NCBI RefSeq assembly: GCF_000425065.1
Contig: NZ_AULB01000021.1
Coordinates: 102,346 to 166,345 of the forward strand
From: Actinomadura rifamycini DSM 43936
Lineage (GTDB): Bacteria > Actinomycetota > Actinomycetes > Streptosporangiales > Streptosporangiaceae
Direction of reading: 5' to 3'
Length of the DNA: 64,000 nucleotides
Below are positions 51,714 to 61,463 of the stretch, in pieces (positions within the stretch are counted from its first letter, which is position 1; each line of letters begins with the position of its first letter). Under the pieces are notes generated by a model. The model made no database searches and had not been told where the DNA came from. It worked only from the letters and a program-made list of their open reading frames with translations. A program made the translations under genes and the position numbers.

Positions 51714-54431
51714 CTATGACCCCGACTTCGCCGAGGACTTCGCGGACGACTTCGCCGACGTCCGCTTCCGGGGCGCCGCCTTCTTCTTCCCGCCCCCCGC
51801 GGCGACCTTCTCACGGCGCTCCGCGAGCAGCTCGGCGGCGCGCTGGATCGTGATCGACTCGACCTCGTCGCCCTTGCGCAGGCTCGCGTTCGTCTCGCCG
51901 TCCGTCACGTACGGGCCGAACCGGCCCTCCTTGACGACCACCGGCTTCTCGCTCACCGGGTCCTTGCCGAGCTCGCGCAGCGGCGGCGCGGCGGCGGCCC
52001 GGCGGCCCCGCTGCTTCGGCTGCGCGAACAGCTCTTTCGCCTGCTCCAGCGTGACGGTGAAGAGCTCCTCCTCCGACCCCAGCGAGCGGCTGTCCGTCCC
52101 CCGCTTGATGTAGGGGCCGAACCGTCCGTTCTGGGCCGTGACGGGCTCGCCGTCCAGCTCCCCGACGGTCCTCGGCAGCGACAGCAGCTTCAGCGCGTCG
52201 TCCAGGGTGATCGTGTCGAGCGACATCGACTTGAACAGCGAACCCGTCCGCGGCTTCGGCGCGTCCGCCTTCTTGGTGCGCTTCTTCTTCTCGCCCTCCG
52301 CCGGCGCCGGCGGCTCCGGCAGGACCTCCGTGACGTACGGGCCGAACCGTCCGCTCTTGGCCACGATCGTGTGCCCGGTCTCCGGGTCGACGCCCAGCTC
52401 CCGGTCACCGCTCGGCTGCGCGAACAGCTCCTCGGCCTTCTCCGCCGTCAGCTCGTCCGGCGCGATGTCCTCGGGGATGTTGACCCGCTGGCCGTCCCTG
52501 TCCAGGTACGGCCCGTAACGCCCGACCCGCACCATGATGTCGGTGCCTTTGACCGGGAACGAGCTGATCCCCTTGGCGTCGATGTCGCCGCTCTCGCCGA
52601 CCAGCTCCTTCAGCCCCTCGGCGCCGTTGTCGCCGAAGTAGAACCGGTTCAGCCACGGCACCCGCTCGGCGTTCCCCCGCGCGATCTCGTCGAGGCCGTC
52701 CTCCATGTGCGCGGTGAAGTCGTAGTCGACCAGGTTGCCGAAGTGCTGCTCCAGCAGGTTCACCACCGCGAACGCCAGGAACGACGGGACGAGCGCCGTG
52801 CCCTTCTTGAACACGTACCCGCGGTCGAGGATCGTCCCGATGATCGACGCGTACGTCGACGGGCGCCCGATCTCCCGCTCCTCCAGCTCCTTGACCAGGC
52901 TCGCCTCGGTGTACCGCGCCGGCGGGCGCGTCGAGTGCCCCTCGGCCCCGATCTCGTCCGCCGTCAGCCGGTCGCCCTCCGCCAGGTTCGGCAGCCGCCG
53001 CTCCTGGTCGTCCCGGTCCGTCGACGGGTCGTCGGCGCTCTCCACGTACGCCTTCAGGAAACCGTGGAACGTGATCGTCTTGCCGGTCGCGCCGAACTCG
53101 GCCGTCTCGCCCCGCGTCGACTCCCCGGTCACCCGGATCGACACCGACTGCCCGGCCGCGTCCTTCATCTGGCTCGCGATCGTCCGCTTCCAGATCAGCT
53201 CGTACAGCCGGAACTGGTCGCCCGACAGCCCCGTCTCCGCCGGCGTCCGGAACGTGTCGCCCGCCGGACGGATCGCCTCGTGCGCCTCCTGCGCGTTCTT
53301 CACCTTCGACGCGTACACGCGCGGCTTGTCCGGCACGTACTCCCCGCCGAACAGCGACGCCGCCTGCCGCCGCGCCGCCGTGATCGCCGTCTCCGACAGC
53401 GTGATCGAGTCGGTTCGCATGTACGTGATGAAGCCGTTCTCGTACAGCTTCTGCGCCACCGACATCGCGTACTTCGCCGAGAAGCCCAGCTTGCGGCTGG
53501 CCTCCTGCTGCATCGTCGTCGTCCGGAACGGCGGGTACGGCTTGCGCGTGTACGGCTTCCGCTCGACCGACTTGACCTCGTACGGACGTCCGCGCAGCCG
53601 TTCGGCCAGCGCGCGCGCGGCGTCCTCATCGAGGTGCAGGGCGTCCCGCGTCTTGAGCGTGCCGTCGGACGCGAAGTCGCGGCCCTGCGCGACCCGCTTG
53701 CCGTCCACCGACACCAGCCCGGCCTTGAACGAGGTGGGCTCCTCGTCCTTGCCCGTCCCGAACCGCGCCGCGATGTCCCAGTAGTGCGCCGGGACGAACG
53801 CGATGCGCTCCCGCTCGCGCTCCACCACCAGCCGCGTCGCCACCGACTGCACCCGGCCCGCCGACAGCTTCGGCATGACCTTCTTCCACAGCACGGGACT
53901 GACCTCGTACCCGTACAGCCGGTCCAGGATCCGCCGCGTCTCCTGCGCGTCCACCAGCCGCAGGTTCAGCGTGCGCGGGTTCGCCGCCGCCTGCCGGATC
54001 GCGTCCTTGGTGATCTCGTTGAAGACCATCCGGTGCACCGGCACCTTCGGCTTCAGCACCTCCTGGAGGTGCCAGGCGATCGCCTCGCCCTCCCGGTCCT
54101 CGTCCGTCGCGAGGAAGAGCTCGTCGGCCTCCGCCAGCAGCTTCTTGAGCTTCTGCACCTGCTGCTTCTTGTCGGTGTTCACGACGTACAGCGGCTCGAA
54201 CTCCTGCTCGACGTTCACACCGAGCTTCGCCCACGGCTCGCCCTTGTACTTGGCCGGCACCTCCGAGGCGCTCCCGGGCAGGTCCCGGATATGGCCGATA
54301 CTGGACTCCACGATGTAGCCACGGCCGAGGTAACCCGCGATCGTCTTCGCCTTCGCGGGCGACTCGACGATCACCAGGCGGGTCCCGGCCCCGTTCTGGC
54401 CACTCTTCGCAGTGCCGTTCTTGGCTGGCAC
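51714..54431 (-). CDS. topA: DNA topoisomerase I (type IA)
   Basis: Relaxes negative supercoils. The 905-residue protein has an N-terminal Toprim domain (LVIVESPAKAKTIAGYLG, ATDEDREGEAIAWHL), the active-site Tyr in GFITYMRTDS and several C-terminal repeats with GRFGPYV-type motifs in place of zinc fingers, as in actinomycetes. The tail is Lys/Ala/Ser-rich (SAKSSAKSSAKSGS) and helps processive binding. GTG 54431. It is the first gene of the topA-tmk-holB cluster. Confidence 0.97.
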   Translation of the reverse strand: MPAKNGTAKSGQNGAGTRLVIVESPAKAKTIAGYLGRGYIVESSIGHIRDLPGSASEVPAKYKGEPWAKLGVNVEQEFEPLYVVNTDKKQQVQKLKKLLAEADELFLATDEDREGEAIAWHLQEVLKPKVPVHRMVFNEITKDAIRQAAANPRTLNLRLVDAQETRRILDRLYGYEVSPVLWKKVMPKLSAGRVQSVATRLVVERERERIAFVPAHYWDIAARFGTGKDEEPTSFKAGLVSVDGKRVAQGRDFASDGTLKTRDALHLDEDAARALAERLRGRPYEVKSVERKPYTRKPYPPFRTTTMQQEASRKLGFSAKYAMSVAQKLYENGFITYMRTDSITLSETAITAARRQAASLFGGEYVPDKPRVYASKVKNAQEAHEAIRPAGDTFRTPAETGLSGDQFRLYELIWKRTIASQMKDAAGQSVSIRVTGESTRGETAEFGATGKTITFHGFLKAYVESADDPSTDRDDQERRLPNLAEGDRLTADEIGAEGHSTRPPARYTEASLVKELEEREIGRPSTYASIIGTILDRGYVFKKGTALVPSFLAFAVVNLLEQHFGNLVDYDFTAHMEDGLDEIARGNAERVPWLNRFYFGDNGAEGLKELVGESGDIDAKGISSFPVKGTDIMVRVGRYGPYLDRDGQRVNIPEDIAPDELTAEKAEELFAQPSGDRELGVDPETGHTIVAKSGRFGPYVTEVLPEPPAPAEGEKKKRTKKADAPKPRTGSLFKSMSLDTITLDDALKLLSLPRTVGELDGEPVTAQNGRFGPYIKRGTDSRSLGSEEELFTVTLEQAKELFAQPKQRGRRAAAAPPLRELGKDPVSEKPVVVKEGRFGPYVTDGETNASLRKGDEVESITIQRAAELLAERREKVAAGGGKKKAAPRKRTSAKSSAKSSAKSGS

Positions 54432-54677
54432 AGTCGCTCCAACCTCGCTGTCCTGGACTCAGGGTTTTCCTACACAGGCTTCCTACAACGTCGCGTGACG
54501 GCGCGTTCATGCCCGCGGGTCCCCGCCACCGATCCGATGGGCCCGCCCCGCCCGTCCCGGACGGCGCAACTCCCACCACCGCGCCTCCGACAGGATGACA
54601 TGCCGAAGCCGCCCTCGCGGACCGGGTCGCCACCGTACGACGGCGACCCCCGGCCGGACCAGGTAATAATGGGGGCA

Positions 54678-54863
54678 ATGGCGGAGTACACCTACCTCGT
54701 CCTCTCACTGCCGCGCGGCACCACACGCGACACCGCCCGGCAGATCCTCACCGAGCACGCCGAACGCGGCGGCTGGGAAATCGATCGTCTCCGCCTCTAC
54801 CCGGACGGGCGGCGCCGTATTCAACTGCGCCGCAAGGTCATCCGCGCGGTCCGCACCTTCTGA
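54678..54863 (+). CDS. DUF5703 small protein
   Basis: A 61-residue basic protein: YTYLVLSLPRGTTRDTAR, LTEHAERGGWEIDRLRLYPD, RRRIQLRRKVIRAVR. It matches DUF5703, a small actinobacterial family of unknown role. ATG 54678 gives MAEYTY; ATG 54669 would add three residues. It is divergent from topA and convergent with the M20 peptidase. Confidence 0.85.
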   Translation: MAEYTYLVLSLPRGTTRDTARQILTEHAERGGWEIDRLRLYPDGRRRIQLRRKVIRAVRTF

Positions 54864-55007
54864 GGCCGCCGGAGGCGGGCAAGGCTCCGCCCGCCCCGGT
54901 CCGCGCCTCCGGGGCGGGCAAAGCACGCGCGGCCCACACGGGCCGCGCCTACACATGGTGACCGTACCACCACACTTCGCATGCGCGGCGGTAAAATCCG
55001 GGGAAAG

Positions 55008-56348
55008 TCAGGCCCGATCAAGAAACGTGTCGAGGACCCGGACCCCGAACTTCAGCCCGTCCACCGGCACCCGCTCGTCGATCCCGTGGAACATCCCCGA
55101 GAAGTCCAGCTCCGGCGGCAGCCGCAGCGGCGCGAACCCGAAGCACCGCATCCCCAGGCGCGCGAACGCCTTCGCGTCCGTCCCGCCGCTCAGGCAGTAC
55201 GGCACCGGCAGCGCCCCCGCGTCCTCCTGCAGCAGCGCCGCCTCCATCGCCGCGACCAGCGCCCCCTCGTACTCCGTCTCCAGCGCCTGGTCGTGATGGA
55301 CGAACGAGCGCTCCACCCCGGGCCCCAGCAGCTCGTCCACCGTGGCGAAGAACTCGTCCTCGTGCCCCGGCAGGAACCGCCCGTCCACCTGCGCCGTCGC
55401 GCTCTGCGGGATCACGTTCGTCTTGTACCCCGCGTCCAGCCGCGTCGGGTTCAGCGTGTTCCGCAGCGTCGCCCCGATCATCCGCGCGAGCGGCCCGATC
55501 TCCTCCAGGCACGCCTCCGGCCGCTCCGGGTCGAACTCCACCCCGTACGCCATGCACGCCCGCTCGAGGAACGCCCGCACCGTCTTCGTCAACCGCACCG
55601 GGAACTCGTGCGACCCCAGCCGCCCCACCGCCGCCGCCAGCGCCGTCACCGCGTTGTCCGGATGCACCATCGACCCGTGCCCCGCGGTCCCCGCCGCGGT
55701 CAGGTCCATCCACGCGATGCCCTTCTCCGCGGTCTCGATCAGGTACATCCGCCGGTCACCCGGGACCGTCAGGCTGAACCCGCCGACCTCCCCGATCGCC
55801 TCCGTGCACCCCTCGAACAGCTCCGGATGCTCGTCCACCAGCCACTGCGCGCCCCACTTCCCGCCGGCCTCCTCGTCCGCCAGGAACGCGAGCACCACGT
55901 CGCGCGGGGGCCTGCGCCCCTCCCGGAGCCGCTGCCGCACGACCGCGAGGATCATCGCGTCCATGTCCTTCATGTCGACGGCCCCGCGGCCCCACACGCA
56001 CCCCTCGGCGATCTCCCCGCCGAACGGGTCCCGCGTCCAGTCCTCCTTGCGAGCGGGGACCACGTCCAGGTGTCCATGCAGCAGCAGCGCGTCCCGCGAG
56101 GGATCCTCCCCCTCGATCCGCGCCACGAGGCTCGCACGTCCCGGATGACTCTCGAAGATCCGCGACTCCAGCCCGACTTCCGCGAGCCGCTCCGCCACGT
56201 ACTCCGCAGCCGCCCGCTCACCGGGCCCCGAATGGTCCCCGGGGTTGCTCGTGTCGATGCGGATCAGCTCCTGGCAGAGCCGAACCACCTCGTCCTCCGC
56301 AGTCGCCGCCGCCCCTCGGCCGCTCGCAGTCGCCTGCACGTCCCTCAC
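55008..56348 (-). CDS. M20-family metallopeptidase (M20/M25/M40)
   Basis: A 446-residue cytosolic di-zinc hydrolase. Metal ligands are seen in LLHGHLDVVP, WGRGAVDMKDMDA and FLADEEAGGKWGAQW, with further residues in LSGGTDAKAFARLG and a late His in MFHGIDERVP. The dimerisation domain is present. Relatives are ArgE/DapE-like or dipeptidases; the exact substrate is uncertain. The start is probably GTG 56348 (VRDVQAT); no good ribosome site is visible. Confidence 0.9.
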   Translation of the reverse strand: MRDVQATASGRGAAATAEDEVVRLCQELIRIDTSNPGDHSGPGERAAAEYVAERLAEVGLESRIFESHPGRASLVARIEGEDPSRDALLLHGHLDVVPARKEDWTRDPFGGEIAEGCVWGRGAVDMKDMDAMILAVVRQRLREGRRPPRDVVLAFLADEEAGGKWGAQWLVDEHPELFEGCTEAIGEVGGFSLTVPGDRRMYLIETAEKGIAWMDLTAAGTAGHGSMVHPDNAVTALAAAVGRLGSHEFPVRLTKTVRAFLERACMAYGVEFDPERPEACLEEIGPLARMIGATLRNTLNPTRLDAGYKTNVIPQSATAQVDGRFLPGHEDEFFATVDELLGPGVERSFVHHDQALETEYEGALVAAMEAALLQEDAGALPVPYCLSGGTDAKAFARLGMRCFGFAPLRLPPELDFSGMFHGIDERVPVDGLKFGVRVLDTFLDRA

Positions 56349-56486
56349 CCCCGGGTGTCCGCACGTCCGCCGTCCATGGTGCCCCCTCCCTCCCCGTCCC
56401 CGCGACTCCCGAACGGCGTCGCCGCGAGTCCCCAACCTTTGGTATCGTGAACCCCGCCGCAGCCGCAGGGCTGCGTGCGAACCCGG

Positions 56487-56572
56487 GTCCGGGTGGCGGA
56501 ATAGGCAGACGCGCTAGCTTGAGGTGCTAGTGCCCTTCACGGGGCATGGGGGTTCAAGTCCCCCCTCGGACA
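56487..56572 (+). tRNA. tRNA-Leu (anticodon GAG)
   Basis: A class II tRNA with acceptor GTCCGGG/CTCGGAC (one G-U), anticodon stem CTAGC/GCTAG, loop TTGAGGT, a long variable arm (TGCCCTTCACGGGGCA) and T-arm GGGGG-TTCAAGT-CCCCC. The anticodon GAG reads CUC. No CCA is encoded. It is followed by a perfect terminator. Confidence 0.96.
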
Positions 56573-56582
56573 CAACACACCG

Positions 56583-56612
56583 CAGTGGGACAGATGAACA
56601 TCTGTCCCACTG
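56583..56612 (+). terminator. Terminator of tRNA-Leu
   Basis: Perfect 14-bp arms (CAGTGGGACAGATG and complement) around AA, followed by TTTGCTTT. Confidence 0.85.
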
Positions 56613-57021
56613 TTTGCTTTCCGGCCACCTCCCGCCGTGCGATCCAGACCGGCACCCCGGCAGCGTCCGCGCCCGAATGCGCGACCAACTGGACGAGTTG
56701 CCCGGATATGAGGACTTCCTCTCGTCCGCGAAAATGATCATGCGGCGCTAACGCGGAATCGATGCAGCCCCAGAGGGGCACCGCCGGGCCTCGAGCCCGA
56801 GCTCGCACGGGTTTCGGCCCGGCCGATTCTGCACTATGACACCGACCGCGATACCTGGCCTTCCGGGGAAATGGGGGACGACCTGGCGCACCGGCGCGGC
56901 TTTGTGACTATCGGTGATACGTGCGGTGACGTTATGAAATGATGAGCGGATCTTGCGGGACCCTCATTTGCGGGCTCCGGATAGCGCGCCGCCGATCGGA
57001 CTGCGAGGGGGACATCTGAAT
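56613..57021. other. Gap between tRNA-Leu and the Ser/Thr kinase
   Basis: No convincing gene lies in these 409 bp. A 24-residue open tail (MRDQLDELPGYEDFLSSAKM..., 56677-56751) looks like the end of a lost protein. The stretch from 56880 is less GC-rich and should hold the kinase promoter, which I cannot place exactly. Confidence 0.5.
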
Positions 57022-58884
57022 ATGCGACTGCTACGCCCGTCCGACCCTCGGATTCTCGGCCAGTACTCCTTGTTCGGACGGCTTGGAAGCGGCGGCATGG
57101 GCCAGGTCTACCTGGGACGTTCTCCCGGCGGGCGCCCGGTCGCGGTCAAAGTGATCCATCCGTCGGTCGCGGACGAGCCCACCTTCCGCACCCGGTTCCG
57201 GCGGGAGGTGGAGGCGGCGCGCCGGGTCGGCGGGTTCCACACCGCCCAGGTGGTGGACGCGGACCCCGAGGCGGATCCGCCGTGGATCGTCAGCGCCTAC
57301 ATTCCGGGCCCGTCCTTGCGGGACGCCGTGAACGAGCACGGGCCGCTGCCTCCCGCGAGCGTGCTGACCCTCGGCGCCGGTCTCGCCGAGGGCCTGTCGG
57401 CGGTGCACGCGTGCGGGCTGGTGCATCGCGATCTCAAGCCGAGCAATGTCCTGATCGGCGCCGACGGACCGCGCATCCTCGACTTCGGCATCGCCCACCT
57501 GATGGATGCGTCCGCGCTGACGGCATCGGGCACGGTGATCGGCACGCCCGCGTTCATGTCTCCCGAACAGGCGCGCGGGGACGACGACGAACTCGGCCCG
57601 GCCAGCGACGTCTTCGCCCTGGGCACGGTACTGGCGTTCGCGGCCACCGGACGCAGCCCGTTCGCCGCACCTTCGCTCGCGGCGGCGGTTTACCAGGTCC
57701 TGGACAAGGAACCGGACCTGTCCAGCCTGCCGGACCCGCTGCGCGGCCTCGTCGCCGGATGCCTCGCCAAGGCCCCGGCGGACCGTCCAGACCTGACCGA
57801 ACTGGTCGAACGCCTGGCCCCGCACGCCAGGCCAGAGGATTGGCTGCCCGCGTCCATCGTCAAGATGATCGGCGAACACTCGCGGACGGCACCCAACGCC
57901 GCGGCGGCACGGAATCCCGGGACACCGCCCGAACCCGAGACGGTACAACCGGCCGAAACGTCGCCGGGGAACGCCGACCCGACCGTTCCCGACGAGACCA
58001 ACGCGGATGCCCCGGCACAGAAAGCCGACACGCCACCCCGCCCCGGAACGGCGCAAGCCACGGCGCCGCAGGGGGACGCCGGTCCGACCGTCCCGGACGA
58101 GGCCGACGGCGCAACGGGCGTGTCCCGGCAGGCCGTGGTGAACACCGCCGAGGACCGCCGGTCGCCCGTCCGTCACGCGGCCGGGGGGCCGCCGGCCACG
58201 GACCCGGGGGCGCCCTCGGCCGCGCCACGGCGTCCGGAGAGCGGCAAACCCTCTCGGCGCAAGTGGCTGATCGCGATCTCGGCCTCCGCCGCGGCGGTCC
58301 TGCTCGTGACGTCCGGTGTGGTGGTCGCCTGCGCCCCGTTCGGGTCGGGACCGGACGCGAAGCCGCCGGTCCCGGTGGTGACGGCGGCCGGACCGCCCAA
58401 GGCGGCGGCGACGAGCGCCGAACCGACCAAGGCGGAGACGACGAGGACCGAACCGTCCGAGACGGCGACGCCCACGGCCACGTCCACCGACCCCAAGCGC
58501 ACGCCGACCACGTCCTCATCCACGTCCGGGGCCACGTCCAGGGCCGGGGCCGGGTCCGGGTCGTCGAGGCGGCCGGCAGGGCCGGCCGTCGCCCTCAGCC
58601 GCGGCCGGACCGGCGACTACAACGAGCACTGCCAGGCGCCGGAGTGCGCGAAGATGCGCATCGTGATGACCGGCTTCGAGCCGAACACCGATTACCACAT
58701 CGAGCCCGTCTCTCCCACCGACGACTACTCCAACCCCGGTGCGACGGTGACCACGAACAGCAGCGGCTACGAGGCCACGGAACGCTTCGACTACAACGGC
58801 GTGGGCGAAAAGGTCTACATCGTGGTAAGGAAGAACGGAACCGAGGTGGCCAGGTCCAACACCATCGTCTGGCCAAGCGGCTAA
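57022..58884 (+). CDS. Membrane Ser/Thr protein kinase (PknB-type) with extracellular C-terminal domain
   Basis: A 620-residue kinase. The kinase domain (about 12-270) has GRLGSGGMGQVYLG, Lys in VAVKVI, the loop VHRDLKPSN (Asp137), DFG and SPEQAR. A Pro/Thr/Glu-rich linker of about 140 residues follows, then one membrane helix (WLIAISASAAAVLLVTSGVVVA). A Thr/Ser-rich stalk leads to an outer domain of about 85 residues with a Cys pair (EHCQAPECAK). No PASTA repeats are present, so the ligand is not muropeptide by the usual route. ATG 57022 is preceded by GAGGGGG. Confidence 0.93.
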   Translation: MRLLRPSDPRILGQYSLFGRLGSGGMGQVYLGRSPGGRPVAVKVIHPSVADEPTFRTRFRREVEAARRVGGFHTAQVVDADPEADPPWIVSAYIPGPSLRDAVNEHGPLPPASVLTLGAGLAEGLSAVHACGLVHRDLKPSNVLIGADGPRILDFGIAHLMDASALTASGTVIGTPAFMSPEQARGDDDELGPASDVFALGTVLAFAATGRSPFAAPSLAAAVYQVLDKEPDLSSLPDPLRGLVAGCLAKAPADRPDLTELVERLAPHARPEDWLPASIVKMIGEHSRTAPNAAAARNPGTPPEPETVQPAETSPGNADPTVPDETNADAPAQKADTPPRPGTAQATAPQGDAGPTVPDEADGATGVSRQAVVNTAEDRRSPVRHAAGGPPATDPGAPSAAPRRPESGKPSRRKWLIAISASAAAVLLVTSGVVVACAPFGSGPDAKPPVPVVTAAGPPKAAATSAEPTKAETTRTEPSETATPTATSTDPKRTPTTSSSTSGATSRAGAGSGSSRRPAGPAVALSRGRTGDYNEHCQAPECAKMRIVMTGFEPNTDYHIEPVSPTDDYSNPGATVTTNSSGYEATERFDYNGVGEKVYIVVRKNGTEVARSNTIVWPSG

Positions 58885-59018
58885 TGCGGGACGATGGCGA
58901 ACAATGGCGATCCGGCAGCGGAGCACGCCACTCCGCCGACGTCGTTCGTGCGCTTCGAATACGGTGGACGTCCCTGCCGGACGAGCCGAAAACGGGAGGG
59001 GCCCCGGCGGAACAGGCC

Positions 59019-59828
59019 CTAGCTGGGCTCCTCCAGCAGGTCGAGGTCCTCCGGGGTCAGGACCCCGCGCACCAGCAACGCGGTGATGAGGTTGTGGTTC
59101 AGCGCGTTGCCGATCGGCGGGGGGATCTCCTTTTCCAGCAGGCCGGCCACCCGGGAACTGTGCCTCTCGCGCACGTTCTTGACGAGATGCGAGGCCACCT
59201 TCCTCGTCCAGCCTCGCTGCGGTTGGAGATGGTGAAGTTCCTCTGCGACCTGGGACCACGTCATCGGTTGCGGATGCGCTTCCTGCCGTAGATAGCGCTG
59301 AGCGAGGCACACCAGCACCAGGCGTTCTTCCACCGAAAGGTTCCATGCCTTGGGGCTGTCGGTCTCGTCCTCGTGCACCGTCGATCCGGTCGACCACATT
59401 CCCCCGGTGGCGATCCGTACTTCAAGAAGGTGCTGCCGCCCCTCGGTCACGATGAACAGAGGCGCGTAAGTGGAAGGCAACTCTGCATACTGACCGCCGA
59501 GAACAATCTGCGAGTCGGGGAACCGAATCGCTCGCTTGCCGACGTTGCGCAGCACCCATTTCGAGCCTTCGCGCGTAATGGATCCGTGCCGACGGCTGAC
59601 CTGCCGGTCGTCGGCACCGACACAGACGTGGACGTCGCGTTCGCTGCGGCCGAACAGCAGCGTGAAACCGGCGTCGGGCGCCACCCGCATACCGCCGTTC
59701 GAACCCATGACGAACAGGGTTCCCGCCGCCGCGGCCTGCGGAACTCCGCCGGCGAGACTGCCGAGGTCCTTTGGCAGCAGACTGACCTTCGAGCGTTCCA
59801 GGAAGCGTCCATGCGGATCTGTTGGCAT
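59019..59828 (-). CDS. FHA-domain protein with C-terminal helical/winged region
   Basis: A 269-residue protein. The FHA fold (about residues 45-135) is recognised by LLFGRSERDVHVCVGADD, QVSRRHGSI and LRNVGKRAIRFPD; FHA domains bind phosphothreonine. The C-terminal half (LSVEERLVLVCLAQRYLRQE, TWSQVAEELHHLQPQRGWTR) resembles a winged helix seen in actinobacterial FHA proteins. GGAG lies 7 nt before ATG 59828. It converges on the kinase gene, a likely phosphorylation partner (inference). Confidence 0.82.
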   Translation of the reverse strand: MPTDPHGRFLERSKVSLLPKDLGSLAGGVPQAAAAGTLFVMGSNGGMRVAPDAGFTLLFGRSERDVHVCVGADDRQVSRRHGSITREGSKWVLRNVGKRAIRFPDSQIVLGGQYAELPSTYAPLFIVTEGRQHLLEVRIATGGMWSTGSTVHEDETDSPKAWNLSVEERLVLVCLAQRYLRQEAHPQPMTWSQVAEELHHLQPQRGWTRKVASHLVKNVRERHSSRVAGLLEKEIPPPIGNALNHNLITALLVRGVLTPEDLDLLEEPS

Positions 59829-60245
59829 ATATCGGCTCCGTTTCCTCTGATGGCCGTCACCCGACCGTCGCCATGCTGCCAGCCGGCGTTCGCTTCCACC
59901 GAGCAATCCGAAAGCCGCCCCGCCCCGGTCCAGGATGCAGGGAGACCTCGGGACCCCTCCCGGCACGCCGATGTCATGAGTACGGCCTCGTAGCCGAGGA
60001 CGTCCGCCGGCACCGGCGGAAGCGCCGAACCGCCTCGTAGGGATCGTCGGCGGGCTCCGGGGATGCAGCGCCATCTCGTCTGGCAGGACGTGGTCATCGT
60101 CGATCAGGTAGGGGGCCGCCATGCCTAGCCGCCGACCCCGACACGGGAACGGCGCACCCCAGCCACGCGACCAGCGTCAAGGCAAAGCATCCTAAAGGGT
60201 GATAATCTTGCATTCTCTGCAATGGGTGAATGACGGGTGCTCTCA
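59829..60245. promoter_or_regulatory. Divergent gap between FHA and dioxygenase genes
   Basis: No reliable gene is seen in these 417 bp. Near the right end, GATAAT (60201-60206) is a good -10 for the plus strand, and TTGCA-N5-TGCAA (60208-60222) straddles the expected start site, as an operator would. Open frames in 59830-60122 lack family likeness. Confidence 0.5.
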
Positions 60246-61463
60246 ATGGACGCGACGGAGTTGATGGAAGCCTGCATCGACGGTGCGAGCAACATATTGG
60301 TCGCACCTTCGGCGTTGCACGATGACGACCTGGTCAGGGATTTCTTCGGGGCTGCGATAACGCCCGATAGCCTCGCTTCTGGTTCGTCCGATCTCGCCGG
60401 GAAGACCGTCTACCTGTGCGGCGACATCTCTGGAATCGACGGACGTCGCCTGCAAGCGGCGGGCCGGGTGTTCGTCATTCGGGAGTTGTCACCGGGGTAC
60501 CGGGAGGGTGTCGACGCGCCTTGGGGCGTCGTCGACCTCGGGCGAGTACCCATTCGCGTGCACGGCGCCGGCGTTTTCTACCGCCGCTTTTTCGACCCCG
60601 ACGGCGATCACTTCAACCGGATCCGTGCGGAGCACGAATTCCAGGCGCTGACGGAGTCCACCAAGCCGGGAACGGCTCATCGGAGTGGGATCTACCTGAC
60701 GCCCGTCACGCGAGACGGCGACGAGTTGCACTTCCGGCTGCTTCGGTGCTCCACCAATCTCTCGGGGCCGACCGAAGGGTTCGGGCCGACCGACACGCGC
60801 ATCGTCGAGGCTCTGAACCGCGAGGCCGCCGCGGTCTTCCGGAACCACGCGCCGCTGAACCACGTCCTCGCACAGACGTACCACAACACCCCCGCCACGG
60901 CCGCGCGCAAGCAGGCGAAGGCGAGGATCTCGTCGCATGCCGACAAGACCAAGGACATGCCCGTCAACGGCGTCATGGCGTTCTGCACTTTCTATGACGG
61001 GCTCGACAAGCTCCACCCCCTGGCCGAGGACGCCTTCGACCTCGGTGTGAAGAGCACCAGCGGCCTGACCAGTCTCCGCTTCCGGCTGAAGGAGCCGTCC
61101 GAGGCGGCTTTGCCGGCGCAGTTCTCCGTGACTCTGTATCCCGGCTCCGTGTTCTTCATGCCGCTGTCCACGAACCGCCTGTACACGCACGAGATCCGGC
61201 CCTCGTCGTTGGACGCCGCCTTGCTTCCGACCCGGCTGGGATACGTGGTGCGCTGTTCCGGCACCGAGGCTGTTCACAAGGGCGGCCAGACGTTTCTCAA
61301 GAGGGACGGGGGCCTGGTGGGGTTGGAGCCGCCCACGCAGGAGGGCATGGACGAGCTGCGCAGGCTGTACGCCGAGGAGAACAAGACGTCGGCCTTCATC
61401 GATTACGGCGGCAAGTTCCTGTTCAGCATGAACACGGGAGACTACGTTGCCCCCCGAGCCTGA
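60246..61463 (+). CDS. AlkB-like 2-oxoglutarate/Fe(II) dioxygenase, long form
   Basis: A 405-residue protein. The C-terminal half fits the AlkB type: NHVLAQTYHNT (cf. the N-x-x-L-x-x-x-Y strand), Fe ligands His231-x-Asp233 (SSHADKTKD), distal His315 (YTHEIRPS) and the 2OG pair Arg330-x5-Arg336 (RLGYVVR). The first 150 residues are an extra domain I do not recognise. The start may be ATG 60246 or GTG 60237. It is the first gene of a pair and could hydroxylate nucleic acid or protein; the substrate is unknown. Confidence 0.68.
   Translation: MDATELMEACIDGASNILVAPSALHDDDLVRDFFGAAITPDSLASGSSDLAGKTVYLCGDISGIDGRRLQAAGRVFVIRELSPGYREGVDAPWGVVDLGRVPIRVHGAGVFYRRFFDPDGDHFNRIRAEHEFQALTESTKPGTAHRSGIYLTPVTRDGDELHFRLLRCSTNLSGPTEGFGPTDTRIVEALNREAAAVFRNHAPLNHVLAQTYHNTPATAARKQAKARISSHADKTKDMPVNGVMAFCTFYDGLDKLHPLAEDAFDLGVKSTSGLTSLRFRLKEPSEAALPAQFSVTLYPGSVFFMPLSTNRLYTHEIRPSSLDAALLPTRLGYVVRCSGTEAVHKGGQTFLKRDGGLVGLEPPTQEGMDELRRLYAEENKTSAFIDYGGKFLFSMNTGDYVAPRA

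Noticed and set aside
56514..56741. Open frame antisense to tRNA-Leu (SEGGLEPPCPVKG)
   Set aside because: This peptide is the well-known false product of reading a tRNA-Leu gene backwards.
59830..60122. Extra gene (MAAPYLIDDDHVLPDEM...) upstream of the FHA gene
   Set aside because: It reads into the FHA frame with no family likeness, and a good ribosome site marks a start at 59828. An eroded remnant cannot be excluded.
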